A stretch of DNA of 64,000 nucleotides from Enterococcus alishanensis (GTDB lineage: Bacteria > Bacillota > Bacilli > Lactobacillales > Enterococcaceae), in the NCBI RefSeq assembly GCF_019218635.1, contig NZ_JAHUZB010000003.1, forward strand, positions 372,001 to 436,000. The letters are read 5' to 3'. The position numbers and the translations under genes are program-made. Under the pieces are notes generated by a model, which was not told the DNA's origin, did not search any database, and worked only from the letters and a program-made list of their open reading frames with translations. Within the stretch, counting starts at the first letter, position 1. Each line of letters starts with the position of its first letter. Positions 23,916 through 31,142 of this stretch are shown here, one piece after another.

Positions 23916-25571
23916 ATGTCTGAACAATTATTTATTATTCTTTTGTTGGTAGCGGTAGCAATTATTATTATAACGATGACTATTCTAAGTCGTTTACGTC
24001 TACGTAAGATGGTGAAAAATAGTTGGGGGAAAATCCCAAGAGTGACTAATTTTGATCAAGAAAATAGTCTAAAACAAGCATTTTTAGAAGCGAAAAAATA
24101 TCATCAAACAGATAGTGAAGTCGATGATATTACTTGGTATGACTTAGATATGATTCGACTTTTTGAAGAATTGAACCACACCTATTCAAGTATTGGGGCA
24201 GAAGCCTTATATCAACGCTTGCGGGGATTCGATTTTAACCAAGAAGATCAGCTGGAAATGGAAGAATTAATCGCACTTTATGAAAAAAATCCCCAACTAA
24301 GAGAAGATATTGAATATGCTTTTGCCACTTTAGGGAAAAGAGACAATAATTTTGTCGTCAATTATTTGTCACAAAATTATAGCCAACGTCTAGGAAGATT
24401 GTGGCAGTTTATTGGGTTAGGGTTATTGCCGATTGTTGGTATTTTATTGGTGATAGGGGGCATGAAGTTCGGGATATTTATTACGATTGGTGTACTTTGT
24501 TTTAACTTACTTTATTATCTTGCTAAGAAACAAGAGGTGGAAACTGAATTAAACAGTATGGCATATTTGGTTCAGTCAATTGCAGTGGCTAAAAAAATTG
24601 CTAAATTAAAGACTCCGCGAAAAGAAGAGTTGACCACAGCGCTAAAGCCGTTAGCGTCGATTTTAAAATTTGGTTTTTCTTTTCGAATTAGAAGCAATAC
24701 TGAAGCTGAAATGCTATTTGAATATGTGAATATCATTTTTATGTTGCCGTTTATTTCTTATCATTTTATATTTGAAAAGGTGATGAAAAATAGTGATGCC
24801 GCAATTACTTTGTGGAAAATTTTAGGGGAATTCGAGGTTGCCGCAGCTGTTTTAAATTATCGAAGCTTGCTGCCAGTTAGTTGTCAGCCGACTTTTAAAA
24901 AGGGCGGGATCAAGGGTGACACAGTGTATCATCCTTTGATTTCCGAACCGGTCGCAAACCTTGTTGACTGGGAAAAGAATACATTGGTTACTGGATCAAA
25001 CGCCTCTGGTAAATCTACTTATGTCAAATCAATTGCGATCAATACTATTTTGGCCCAGACGATTTATACGTGTTGCGCCGAAGAATTTACTTTGCAAAGG
25101 GGACATGTACTAACGTCAATGGCGGTGGAAGATGATTTATTTGCTGGTGATAGTTATTTTGTGGCAGAAATTAAATCAGTTAAACGGGTGTTAGCAAAAG
25201 TACAGACAAGGGAACATTGCTATTGCTTTATTGATGAAATTTTAAAAGGAACTAATACGATCGAACGAATTTCTGCTTCTTCTAGTATTGTTAAATGGCT
25301 AAGCCAATATTCTTCACTAGTTTACGTGGCTACCCACGATATTGAGTTGACGGAAATTTTGCGAAATTATTGTCAAAATGTTCATTTTGAGGAACAAGTG
25401 ACTGAGGAAGATGGTGTGACTTTTGATTACACTTTAAGAGCTGGACCGGCAAAAACAAGAAATGCGATTCGGCTATTGAAAGTCTTAAACTATCCTACTG
25501 AAATAGTCGAGAAAGCGCAAAAAGAAGCCGTCGAATTTGATCTGAATCGTCAGTGGACAATCTTTGAATGA
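23916..25571 (+). CDS. Membrane-anchored MutS-family ATPase
   Basis: The 551-aa protein begins with a membrane helix (about residues 4-24), and two more lie at about 162-205. The C-terminal third is a MutS-type ATPase domain: Walker A TGSNASGKST (about 361), Walker B-like CYCFIDEILKGTNTIER (about 436), and the ATHDIE H-loop (about 473). It lacks the mismatch-recognition domain of MutS1 and the Smr domain of MutS2. The family occurs in Firmicutes next to unrelated genes and has no assigned role. The start at 23916 follows GGAGGTGG; the in-frame 23874 start lacks a site. Membrane tethering argues against classical mismatch repair (inference). Confidence 0.82.
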   Translation: MSEQLFIILLLVAVAIIIITMTILSRLRLRKMVKNSWGKIPRVTNFDQENSLKQAFLEAKKYHQTDSEVDDITWYDLDMIRLFEELNHTYSSIGAEALYQRLRGFDFNQEDQLEMEELIALYEKNPQLREDIEYAFATLGKRDNNFVVNYLSQNYSQRLGRLWQFIGLGLLPIVGILLVIGGMKFGIFITIGVLCFNLLYYLAKKQEVETELNSMAYLVQSIAVAKKIAKLKTPRKEELTTALKPLASILKFGFSFRIRSNTEAEMLFEYVNIIFMLPFISYHFIFEKVMKNSDAAITLWKILGEFEVAAAVLNYRSLLPVSCQPTFKKGGIKGDTVYHPLISEPVANLVDWEKNTLVTGSNASGKSTYVKSIAINTILAQTIYTCCAEEFTLQRGHVLTSMAVEDDLFAGDSYFVAEIKSVKRVLAKVQTREHCYCFIDEILKGTNTIERISASSSIVKWLSQYSSLVYVATHDIELTEILRNYCQNVHFEEQVTEEDGVTFDYTLRAGPAKTRNAIRLLKVLNYPTEIVEKAQKEAVEFDLNRQWTIFE

Positions 25572-25621
25572 AACGTTTTTTAATGAAATTATTTAACTTA
25601 AATTAATAATAAACAGTAAGA

Positions 25622-25765
25622 TTGTTTTTTCATAAATAGTATGGTAAAGTCTTTCAGGTAAGGTATTTTGATATGTGATTAACAGGTTATATATTTGGCT
25701 TCTTGTTACACGTCATTTTTCATTACAAATAAATGCACTTGATGTGTAATTTGGAGGTATTCGTT
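25622..25765 (+). promoter_or_regulatory. Cold-shock gene promoter and leader
   Basis: TTGTTT (25622-25627) and TAAAGT (25645-25650), 17 bp apart, begin a leader of about 110 nt. Long structured leaders are characteristic of cold-shock mRNAs; here this is inferred from position and length only. Confidence 0.45.
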
Positions 25766-25966
25766 ATGAACAACGGTACAGTAAAATGGTTTAACTCAGA
25801 AAAAGGCTATGGTTTCGTGACTGATGAAAATGGACAAGATTATTTCGCACATTTCTCAGCTATCCAAGGCGACGGTTTCAAAACTTTGGAAGAAGGCCAA
25901 GCAGTAACTTTTGATGTTGAAGAAGGTCAACGTGGCCCTCAAGCAACTAACATTGTTAAAGCTTAA
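25766..25966 (+). CDS. csp: Cold shock protein (CspA family)
   Basis: The 66-aa protein is a complete cold shock domain with RNP1 (KGYGFVT) and RNP2 (YFAHFSAIQ), plus the N-terminal NGTVKWFN. It binds single-stranded RNA/DNA and acts as an RNA chaperone. The start ATG 25766 follows TTGGAGG; an upstream in-frame extension to 25733 is not plausible. Monocistronic with a strong terminator. Confidence 0.96.
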   Translation: MNNGTVKWFNSEKGYGFVTDENGQDYFAHFSAIQGDGFKTLEEGQAVTFDVEEGQRGPQATNIVKA

Positions 25967-25977
25967 ATAAAAAATAT

Positions 25978-26014
25978 AACTAGGGGATTGAGTAATCAAT
26001 CTCCTAGTTTTTTT
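25978..26014 (+). terminator. Terminator of the cold shock gene
   Basis: AACTAGGGGATTGA pairs with TCAATCTCCTAGTT (one mismatch), followed by seven T residues; it runs into the 3' end of the convergent regulator gene. Confidence 0.9.
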
Positions 26015-26666
26015 ATGCCATACTTTTCTCTTTTAAAATAGCTGCTTCTTTAATAAAATATCCTTCATCTTTTTTTTCTAATAAGCCTTCATCAATAAAA
26101 TGATTAAGTATTCGAAATAAATGTCGATAACTTAATCCAACCGATCCTGCCACATCTCTTAAATTATCCTGGAAATAATTTTTATAGGCATTTTCTAAAA
26201 TATAATAAGCCAAACGTGCTTCTCCTGAGTAGACTGCTGACGCAAAATAATTATGGGAATTTTCATTTAATTTTTTTGCCAATTCTTCTGCCAGCGCATT
26301 AATAAACTGCAAATTGTTCCTAAGAATCTGATAATTCTGTTTGATCGGAATGGCGATACAGATGCACTCGGAAATGGAAACAATTGTAGAGGTCGCTGTT
26401 TTTTGGTGAGTCATTAGTTCTACGTCACCTATTAATCCAGCTGAAATATAATAGCCTAAGATGAGATTTTTTCCATTGCTGGCAAAATTACAAACTTTTG
26501 CCCGACCAGAAACCATCAAGAGAAAGTGGTTTATTTCTTCATCTTCAGTTACAATCCGTTCCCTCGGATTAAAGATAAAAATCTGACAATCTTTCAGCTC
26601 TTGAGACTTTAGTTGCCATTTTTGTAAGATTGGTAAGTATTCTTCAGTTAATTCATTTCGATTCAT
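26013..26666 (-). CDS. Crp/Fnr-family (YeiL-like) transcriptional regulator
   Basis: The 217-aa protein has an N-terminal cyclic-nucleotide-binding-like barrel (about residues 20-130, with the pattern HFLLMVSGRAKV and GYYISAGLIGDVEL). The C-terminal winged helix (about 165-200) includes LRDVAGSVGLSYRHLFRILNHF. The sequence lacks the cysteines expected for an Fe-S FNR and the full cAMP pocket, so the effector is unknown. GAGGTGATT precedes the start. GACATATGTC at 26689-26698, in its own upstream region, is a possible operator. Confidence 0.8.
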   Translation of the reverse strand: MNRNELTEEYLPILQKWQLKSQELKDCQIFIFNPRERIVTEDEEINHFLLMVSGRAKVCNFASNGKNLILGYYISAGLIGDVELMTHQKTATSTIVSISECICIAIPIKQNYQILRNNLQFINALAEELAKKLNENSHNYFASAVYSGEARLAYYILENAYKNYFQDNLRDVAGSVGLSYRHLFRILNHFIDEGLLEKKDEGYFIKEAAILKEKSMA

Positions 26667-26751
26667 CCAATCACCTCATAAAAAGTATGACATATGTCCT
26701 ACCTCAAGTAAAACATTTTCTCGTATATTATTTGTAGGGAAGGTGATAAAA

Positions 26752-26922
26752 ATGAATCAAATAATCATACTAATAATTATTTTAGCTGCCTTAATGATGA
26801 TCGAAAAAGGCTTAAATGAAAGAAAAATCCGTCAGATTCAAAAACAAGTACAAGCAAATCAACTAAATGAATCCAAAAGACAAAAATATTTGGCTCGAAA
26901 ATATTTTACTAGTAAAGCTTAA
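26752..26922 (+). CDS. Small (56-aa) single-span membrane protein
   Basis: AGGGAAGGTGATAAAA directly precedes the ATG at 26752; the stop is TAA 26920-26922. The product has a hydrophobic N-terminal helix (NQIIILIIILAALMMIEKG) and a highly basic, Gln-rich tail (KIRQIQKQVQANQL) probably facing the cytosol. No family recognised. It starts 85 bp after the divergent Crp/Fnr gene, so it may be controlled by that regulator. A degenerate copy of the tRNA-like element described at 29.0 kb lies just downstream. Confidence 0.65.
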   Translation: MNQIIILIIILAALMMIEKGLNERKIRQIQKQVQANQLNESKRQKYLARKYFTSKA

Positions 26923-26967
26923 AATTTCTACAGTTATAATTTTTCGAAAAAAAGTTTGTGTAAAGCC

Positions 26968-27002
26968 TGGAATCACTTGCCAGTAGAGCAAGTCATCCAC
27001 TG
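26968..27002 (-). ncRNA. Hairpin related to the 29.0-kb tRNA-like element
   Basis: Read on the minus strand, AGTGGATGACTTG (27001-26989) is identical to the start of the tRNA-like element at 29071-29059. It is followed by a compatible stem (ACTTGC / GCAAGT) and a closing TGGA / TCCA. On the plus strand it could also serve as a weak terminator, because TTTTTTCTTCTTTTT follows. Functional status is unproven. Confidence 0.35.
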
Positions 27003-27062
27003 TCATTTTTTCTTCTTTTTGTGTTATATTTATTATGTAGAGGACAAAGAGGAGGTAAGCGT

Positions 27063-27422
27063 ATGGCTAATTTACGACTATTTGAAACACCGATCCAAGC
27101 GACTGCAAAGCTAAATCGTGTTTTTCCAGTTTTGGATCAAATTTTAAAAGAGTATTGCAAGTCAGTCTCTTTTTGGAAAGTTTATACTGTGAACCACACC
27201 ACCGTTATTTTGGTGGAAAACAATGTAGAGCGGGTCGTTGTTTTAGCAAATCAAAAGACCCCAATTTCAAAGGAAGAAATTGCTTTTATTCAAGGCAAAT
27301 TAATGGATGAAACAAAAGACACTTCAATCATCTATATTCCTGAAGATATAAAAGCTCAGTATGAAGAGGCTTATAAAACCAATTACAAGTCGATTATTAT
27401 TTTGAAACAGTATATTATATAA
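27063..27422 (+). CDS. Conserved hypothetical protein (DUF1827-like)
   Basis: The 119-aa cytosolic protein has an alternating alpha/beta pattern with the core KVYTVNHTTVILVENNVERVVV. This resembles my memory of the DUF1827 family of streptococci and enterococci, which has no assigned role. GAGGAGGTAAGC places the start at 27063. Monocistronic, with a bidirectional terminator downstream shared with the ECF gene. Confidence 0.55.
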   Translation: MANLRLFETPIQATAKLNRVFPVLDQILKEYCKSVSFWKVYTVNHTTVILVENNVERVVVLANQKTPISKEEIAFIQGKLMDETKDTSIIYIPEDIKAQYEEAYKTNYKSIIILKQYII

Positions 27423-27452
27423 GTTGCGGTGTCTTGCAATACTTATTAGATA

Positions 27453-27497
27453 AAAAAATTGATGAACTCATATTTTTTGAGTCCATCAATTTTTTTA
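27453..27497. terminator. Bidirectional terminator
   Basis: ATTGATG(G)ACTC-type arms (TTGATGAACTCA and GAGTCCATCAA) flank an AT loop, with A-runs before and T-runs after. It serves the DUF1827-like gene and the minus-strand ECF gene. Confidence 0.88.
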
Positions 27498-28037
27498 TTT
27501 TGCAATAATACGACGCATTTGAGGCAGTTTAATCATCCAAGCAATTAGTAGACAAGAAAGAATTTTATCAATAAAGTTCCCGGCGACAGCTCCCCAGTAA
27601 ACAGAAGAAATCATTTCTTTTCCTGAAGCACGTAAAGCCATAATTACCACATCCGTACCTGAGCCGGTGAATCCGCCAAACAAAGCTAAACGGATCGGTG
27701 CGCCAATCATTGGGGCAATAAAGGACAAAAGAATTCCAGCTAACAAAGCCTTTTTATAAGTAAAACCATTTTTTGCACATAAGGCAACAACAATTGCTAC
27801 AGCAATGTTTACTAATGCAAAAGGAATCGACAAGGGACCGCTAATTAAACCCATTAATAAATTAGTTGTAACACCGGTGATTATTCCATAACTCATTCCA
27901 TAAGTGGCAGCAATAAAAATTGTACCAACTGTATCTAAAAAAAGTAGAGGAATACTCATCATTGAGACGGCCTCACCTAAAACAACATTGATAGTGACTG
28001 CTAATGCACAAAAAATTATAATTTTCGTTTTGTTCAT
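27495..28037 (-). CDS. ECF transporter S component (CD3073-like)
   Basis: The 180-aa membrane protein has five to six hydrophobic helices and the ECF S-component pattern (substrate-specific subunit that docks on a shared EcfAAT module). It sits 3 bp downstream of the TudS-related gene. The same pair occurs side by side in Clostridioides difficile (CD3072/CD3073), the source of the family names. By analogy it should import the compound processed by the desulfidase. The substrate is unproven. Confidence 0.8.
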   Translation of the reverse strand: MNKTKIIIFCALAVTINVVLGEAVSMMSIPLLFLDTVGTIFIAATYGMSYGIITGVTTNLLMGLISGPLSIPFALVNIAVAIVVALCAKNGFTYKKALLAGILLSFIAPMIGAPIRLALFGGFTGSGTDVVIMALRASGKEMISSVYWGAVAGNFIDKILSCLLIAWMIKLPQMRRIIAK

Positions 28038-28040
28038 AAT

Positions 28041-28541
28041 TTAATCCTCCAAAAATTTTGCTAGATTTTCATGAAAATCTTCTTGATGATTTTCTTCATA
28101 CCATGTAGGAACTTCAAAATTTTTTAGGGAGATATTTTCCTGCTGACAAAGCGAGAAAAATTCTTCCATCAAGACGCCTCTTTGTCCGCTAATTGAGCAA
28201 TTTGGACTTTCATGAATTCCGATTACACCAAGACATTGATAATCTTCAGCTAAATATAGCTTAACTTGTTCGATAATGGGTAAAAGTAATTCACGGCATT
28301 TTTCACGAAATCCCAATAATTTTGCATATTCTTCATAAGTCATAGGAGGTCTATTTCCACCTAGAAAAATAAATTCAGGGCAAGGAAGTTGAATAACTGC
28401 AATTCCTTGATCTAAAATTTCTAAAATAAACGGAAAGGCTCCCCGAGCGCGTTCCCAGCCATGAATCACGGCATTTTGATTTAAAATACAGTGGGAAGCA
28501 ATAACAAATTGTTTTTGTGGTTTAATAAATAACTCCCCCAA
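28041..28541 (-). CDS. TudS-related putative desulfidase (CD3072-like)
   Basis: The 166-aa protein has three well-spaced cysteines: SHCILNQN (about residue 18), LPCPE (about 54) and SPNCSISGQRG (about 112). These agree with the [4Fe-4S]-binding cysteines of TudS/DUF523 proteins; TudS removes sulfur from thiouracil. Partnered with an ECF S component, the operon may take up and desulfurate a thiolated pyrimidine or similar compound (inference). GGGGGAG precedes the ATG at 28541. A 110-nt structured leader with a seven-codon ORF lies upstream. Confidence 0.75.
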   Translation of the reverse strand: MGELFIKPQKQFVIASHCILNQNAVIHGWERARGAFPFILEILDQGIAVIQLPCPEFIFLGGNRPPMTYEEYAKLLGFREKCRELLLPIIEQVKLYLAEDYQCLGVIGIHESPNCSISGQRGVLMEEFFSLCQQENISLKNFEVPTWYEENHQEDFHENLAKFLED

Positions 28542-28630
28542 TCTAAAATATTCTTTATTCAGTTAAAAATTTAATTTAACCTGGAGTAAGAGGTTCTTTT
28601 CTTAGAAAACTCTAAGCATACGAAAGGATT

Positions 28631-28654
28631 TCAACTTGTATTTAAGAATTTCAT
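28631..28654 (-). CDS. Putative seven-codon leader peptide (MKFLNTS) of the desulfidase operon
   Basis: AGGAGG (28662-28667) lies exactly 7 nt before the ATG; the ORF is ATG to TGA in 8 codons. It begins about 50 nt after a TTGTCA-16-TATACT promoter (minus strand, about 28697-28724). Behind it follow a CTTAGA/TCTAAG hairpin and an AACCTC segment able to pair with the leader's own GAGGTT. This is the arrangement of translation-coupled attenuators. Peptide function unknown. Confidence 0.45.
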   Translation of the reverse strand: MKFLNTS

Positions 28655-28696
28655 CTAAAAACCTCCTAAAAAATAGAATAAACTGACACATCAAGT

Positions 28697-28724
28697 ATAT
28701 CCTGTTTTATTTTTTGACAATAAG
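28697..28724 (-). promoter_or_regulatory. Promoter of the TudS-like/ECF operon
   Basis: On the minus strand TTGTCA, 16 bp, TATACT; the coordinates are approximate to one or two bases. It would give a leader of about 150 nt before the desulfidase gene. Confidence 0.5.
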
Positions 28725-28808
28725 AAAAAAATAATTTGCTCATTTTTTCACTAATTGTGAGGAAAGCCAGTATTAAAAGCATAAAAATAGGAATAAAGGC
28801 TATTAAAA

Positions 28809-28845
28809 AAACACTGAAAGTATAACATTTCAGTGTTTTTCTTTA
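28809..28845 (-). terminator. Terminator of the 40-aa ORF unit
   Basis: AAAAACACTGAAA pairs with TTTCAGTGTTTTT (13 bp) around an 8-nt loop; on the minus strand T residues follow. It is symmetric enough to act in both directions. Confidence 0.88.
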
Positions 28846-28861
28846 GAAATATTGTCTGGAA

Positions 28862-28984
28862 TTAACTTGGAAAATAATCATGTTTATTGGAGACTTTGGG
28901 GAATTGATGGCGCTGTTCTTTTTGCACCATTAAGAAATAGAGCAAAGAAGCAATAATTGTGGAACTAAGAATAATTTTTTTCAT
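28862..28984 (-). CDS. Small (40-aa) single-span membrane protein downstream of the tRNA-like element
   Basis: GAAGGAGG (28992-28999) precedes the ATG at 28984 by 7 nt; the stop is TAA (28862-28864). The product has a hydrophobic N-terminal helix (KKIILSSTIIASLLYFLMV) and a polar, His/Lys-rich tail ending in YFPS. The unit is bounded by a promoter (29077-29106) and a terminator (28809-28845), so it is a real, separate transcription unit. No family recognised; the layout (helix plus charged tail) is similar to the 56-aa protein at 26752, without obvious sequence identity. Confidence 0.7.
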   Translation of the reverse strand: MKKIILSSTIIASLLYFLMVQKEQRHQFPKVSNKHDYFPS

Positions 28985-29004
28985 AAAAAAGCCTCCTTCA
29001 TAAC

Positions 29005-29070
29005 GTGGAAGGTAGGAATTGAACCTACATCTGTTAGATCTGAGACCTGCAGTGCTACCAAGTCATCCAC
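29005..29070 (-). tRNA. tRNA-like element (degenerate or tRNA-mimic) in the leader of the 40-aa ORF
   Basis: Read on the minus strand, this 66-nt segment folds as a cloverleaf. The acceptor-like GTGGATG / CTTCCAC has one mismatch, and the D-like stem is ACTTG / CAGGT. A short central hairpin is ATCT-AAC-AGAT. The T arm is canonical: GTAGG-TTCAATT-CCTAC. It lacks a normal 7-nt anticodon loop and a CCA end, so it should not decode. Transcription from the promoter at 29077-29106 would start at its first base. It ends 5 nt before the Shine-Dalgarno of the small ORF, so it is positioned to control translation or stability. A pseudo-tRNA remnant is the alternative. Confidence 0.45.
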
Positions 29071-29076
29071 TCATTT

Positions 29077-29106
29077 ATCTTAGCTGAAATACTTTAAAGA
29101 AATCAA
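29077..29106 (-). promoter_or_regulatory. Promoter of the tRNA-like/40-aa ORF unit
   Basis: On the minus strand TTGATT (29106-29101), 18 bp, TAAGAT (29082-29077). The predicted start is about 29070, the first base of the tRNA-like fold. Confidence 0.6.
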
Positions 29107-29260
29107 AAGGAAACAAGTAAAATTTGTGAAGAGTGGTAAAGATTTACTTAAACTAAGGACGAAAATTTTCTTTAAAATCATCCGTTGTCATCAGTGATGA
29201 AATTTCTATTGGCTTTTATTGGTAAAAAAGTTATCATAGCAAAAGGAAGGAAAGAAACCG

Positions 29261-29791
29261 ATGTATTTGATGATTTTATCTGTATTGATACTAGTGAGTA
29301 TTGGTGCACTTATTTATTATTTTAAAACTAAAAATAAACCGGAAAAGATTATTCCAGTAAGAAGGCCTAGTTTTGTAGTAACTCTTCCTAAAGATAATCC
29401 TACTAAAAATTTTTATGTGAGTTTTGAATTATCTCGTAACATGTTAAAAACTTATCGAAAGCATCTTCAACAAAGAGATTTCAATTATTTTCAAGAGCAG
29501 ACACCACAAATGCTTCATGCTTTGAGGCGAGTAAAAAAATACTTAAAGGCCCCTGAAAATCTTAAAACAACGCCAGAAGAAGAGCAATTGTATGAGCTAG
29601 GCGACTATCTTTTCGAAAATAAAGTGCAATTATTAGAGGAATTATATCACCAATTATCAAAAGCCTATCAAACTGGGGAAATTAGTCACCAGCAAGCGGT
29701 CATTACGATGCTAAACTTGGTTAATAAGATTGTGATGCAGTGGAATAAAGTTTTAGTAGAGCCAGTTGAATTTTTTCAAAAAAAGCCTTGA
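29261..29791 (+). CDS. Membrane-anchored helical protein, unknown function
   Basis: The 176-aa protein has one N-terminal membrane helix (about residues 3-21) and a basic linker. About 140 mostly helical residues follow, with Gln/Leu-rich segments such as LHQQ- and EEQLYELGDYLFENKVQLLEEL. I do not recognise the family. AAGGAAGG precedes the ATG. The terminator starts within its last codons. Monocistronic. Confidence 0.7.
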   Translation: MYLMILSVLILVSIGALIYYFKTKNKPEKIIPVRRPSFVVTLPKDNPTKNFYVSFELSRNMLKTYRKHLQQRDFNYFQEQTPQMLHALRRVKKYLKAPENLKTTPEEEQLYELGDYLFENKVQLLEELYHQLSKAYQTGEISHQQAVITMLNLVNKIVMQWNKVLVEPVEFFQKKP

Positions 29792-29822
29792 CCTTCTCGT
29801 TGCGTCAAGGCTTATTCTTTAT
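29786..29822 (+). terminator. Terminator overlapping the stop codon of the preceding gene
   Basis: GCCTTGAC / GTCAAGGC (8 bp perfect) is followed by TTATTCTTTATTT. The left arm contains the TGA stop. Confidence 0.8.
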
Positions 29823-29841
29823 TTATCAGGAGGAATGAGTC

Positions 29842-30585
29842 ATGTATACAATTAAAGAAATTGCTGATTTAAGCGGTGTTAGTCCACGAACGTTACGCTT
29901 TTATCAAGAGCAAGAAATACTAATGCCAGCAGCTTTTTCCGAAAGTGGCTATCGTTTATATGGTGAAGAAGAAGTTGATCGTCTAGCTTTGATTTTATTG
30001 TATCGCTCCTTTGACTTATCCATAAAAACAATTCGGCAAATGCTCAATCAACCTGACGATAAAAACAAAAGAGTGCTGATGGATCAAAAAGAACAGTTGT
30101 TGGCAAAACGGGCCCAGTTGGATCAACTTGTTGCTTTAATTGATGCCAATCTCAATCAGCCAAAAGGAGGAAATAAAGTGGCTAATAAAAATGATTTTGA
30201 AATGCTAAGAGAACAAGCGATTAAAGAAAATGAAGCGCAATACGGTAATGAAATTCGTGAAAAATATGGTGAAACAATCATCAACGAAACCAATCAAAAA
30301 TTTAGAAAAATGTCACAAGAGGAAGTTGACAATATCCAAGAAACTGAAGGAAGATTGTTAAAGAATCTTAGTGAATACTTAACAAAGCCAACAAAAGAAC
30401 TAGCGGAGCTAATCTTTGCTGATCATAAAAAATGGCTAGGTAGTTATTTACCTCATTATGAGTTGAAAATTCATCAAGGAATTGCTGCTATGTATTTAAT
30501 CGATGAACGATTCACCGCATATTACGATCAAAAAAGCGGTACTGGTGCAACAGAGGCTTTAGTAAAAATTATTGAAGCACAGTAA
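29842..30585 (+). CDS. MerR-family regulator with TipAS-type effector domain
   Basis: The 247-aa protein has an N-terminal MerR winged helix (YTIKEIADLSGVSPRTLRFYQEQEIL, about residues 2-27, and GYRLYGEEEVDRL), then a coiled-coil dimerisation helix (about 75-105). A C-terminal TipAS-like globin-fold domain (about 115-245) follows. TipAS domains bind thiopeptide and other antibiotics, so it probably activates a resistance or stress gene; no obvious target is adjacent, and it may be autoregulated. CAGGAGG precedes the ATG. Confidence 0.85.
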   Translation: MYTIKEIADLSGVSPRTLRFYQEQEILMPAAFSESGYRLYGEEEVDRLALILLYRSFDLSIKTIRQMLNQPDDKNKRVLMDQKEQLLAKRAQLDQLVALIDANLNQPKGGNKVANKNDFEMLREQAIKENEAQYGNEIREKYGETIINETNQKFRKMSQEEVDNIQETEGRLLKNLSEYLTKPTKELAELIFADHKKWLGSYLPHYELKIHQGIAAMYLIDERFTAYYDQKSGTGATEALVKIIEAQ

Positions 30586-30593
30586 ATAAAGAT

Positions 30594-30625
30594 AACACTT
30601 TCTAAGAAATTAGAAGGTGTTTTTC
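30594..30625 (+). terminator. Terminator after the MerR-TipAS gene
   Basis: AACACTTTCTA / TAGAAGGTGTT (11 bp, one G-U) is followed by TTTTCTCC. Confidence 0.88.
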
Positions 30626-30684
30626 TCCTTTAAAGGAAGATTAAAATAAATTTAAAATATTTGTGTTTTTTTTCACAAAATCTA

Positions 30685-30713
30685 TTGAAATCAGAAAATA
30701 GGTATGCTATTCT
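30685..30713 (+). promoter_or_regulatory. Promoter of the 96-aa gene
   Basis: TTGAAA (30685-30690), 17 bp, TATTCT (30708-30713), just before an AAGGAGATGATG ribosome site. Confidence 0.65.
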
Positions 30714-30735
30714 TTGTTCAAGGAGATGATGACAA

Positions 30736-31026
30736 ATGAGAACAGTTACAAATGCAGTCGAATTAAGAGATGCACTAAGATGCGAACGTGGGAGCATTGC
30801 TGTTAATAACAGTTTTGCAAAAGTATTGCGTCCGTTTGCAGAATTTCAAAAAAACAATGTAAGTAACAAGGTTTCTGGCGATGAAATCTCTGAAAAATTA
30901 GATTTACCAGTCTTTATGAAATTAACTTTAGACCCAGAATTATTGGAAACACTTTTTAATCGTTACGCTTTTATTTTAAACGAAGACGATACGGTGGAAA
31001 TTTTATCAGAAAGTGCAGCAGTTTAA
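30736..31026 (+). CDS. Small cytosolic protein of unknown function
   Basis: The 96-aa protein has no membrane segment, an N-terminal half rich in basic residues (ELRDALRCERGSIAVNNSFAKVLR) and an acidic C-terminus (NEDDTVEILSES). The family is not recognised. It has its own promoter and an excellent ribosome site. It lies upstream of a universal stress protein gene but is separated by about 170 bp with an inverted repeat. Confidence 0.7.
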   Translation: MRTVTNAVELRDALRCERGSIAVNNSFAKVLRPFAEFQKNNVSNKVSGDEISEKLDLPVFMKLTLDPELLETLFNRYAFILNEDDTVEILSESAAV

Positions 31027-31142
31027 TTTTTTTAAATTTATTTGTGAAAAAAGTATCAAAGAATTAGTTATCAAGTTTAACTGCTATAATAAATTAAAAT
31101 ATCATATCATATAAGATTGTTGATCTTTTTCTTTCTTTTTAC

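Noticed and set aside
26689-26698. GACATATGTC as an FNR box
   Set aside because: It does not fit the FNR consensus TTGAT-N4-ATCAA; kept only as a possible operator of the Crp/Fnr-type gene.
28542-28700. A known riboswitch class in the desulfidase leader
   Set aside because: I tried TPP, preQ1-I and FMN core motifs by eye, but none fits; only a leader peptide and hairpins are supported.
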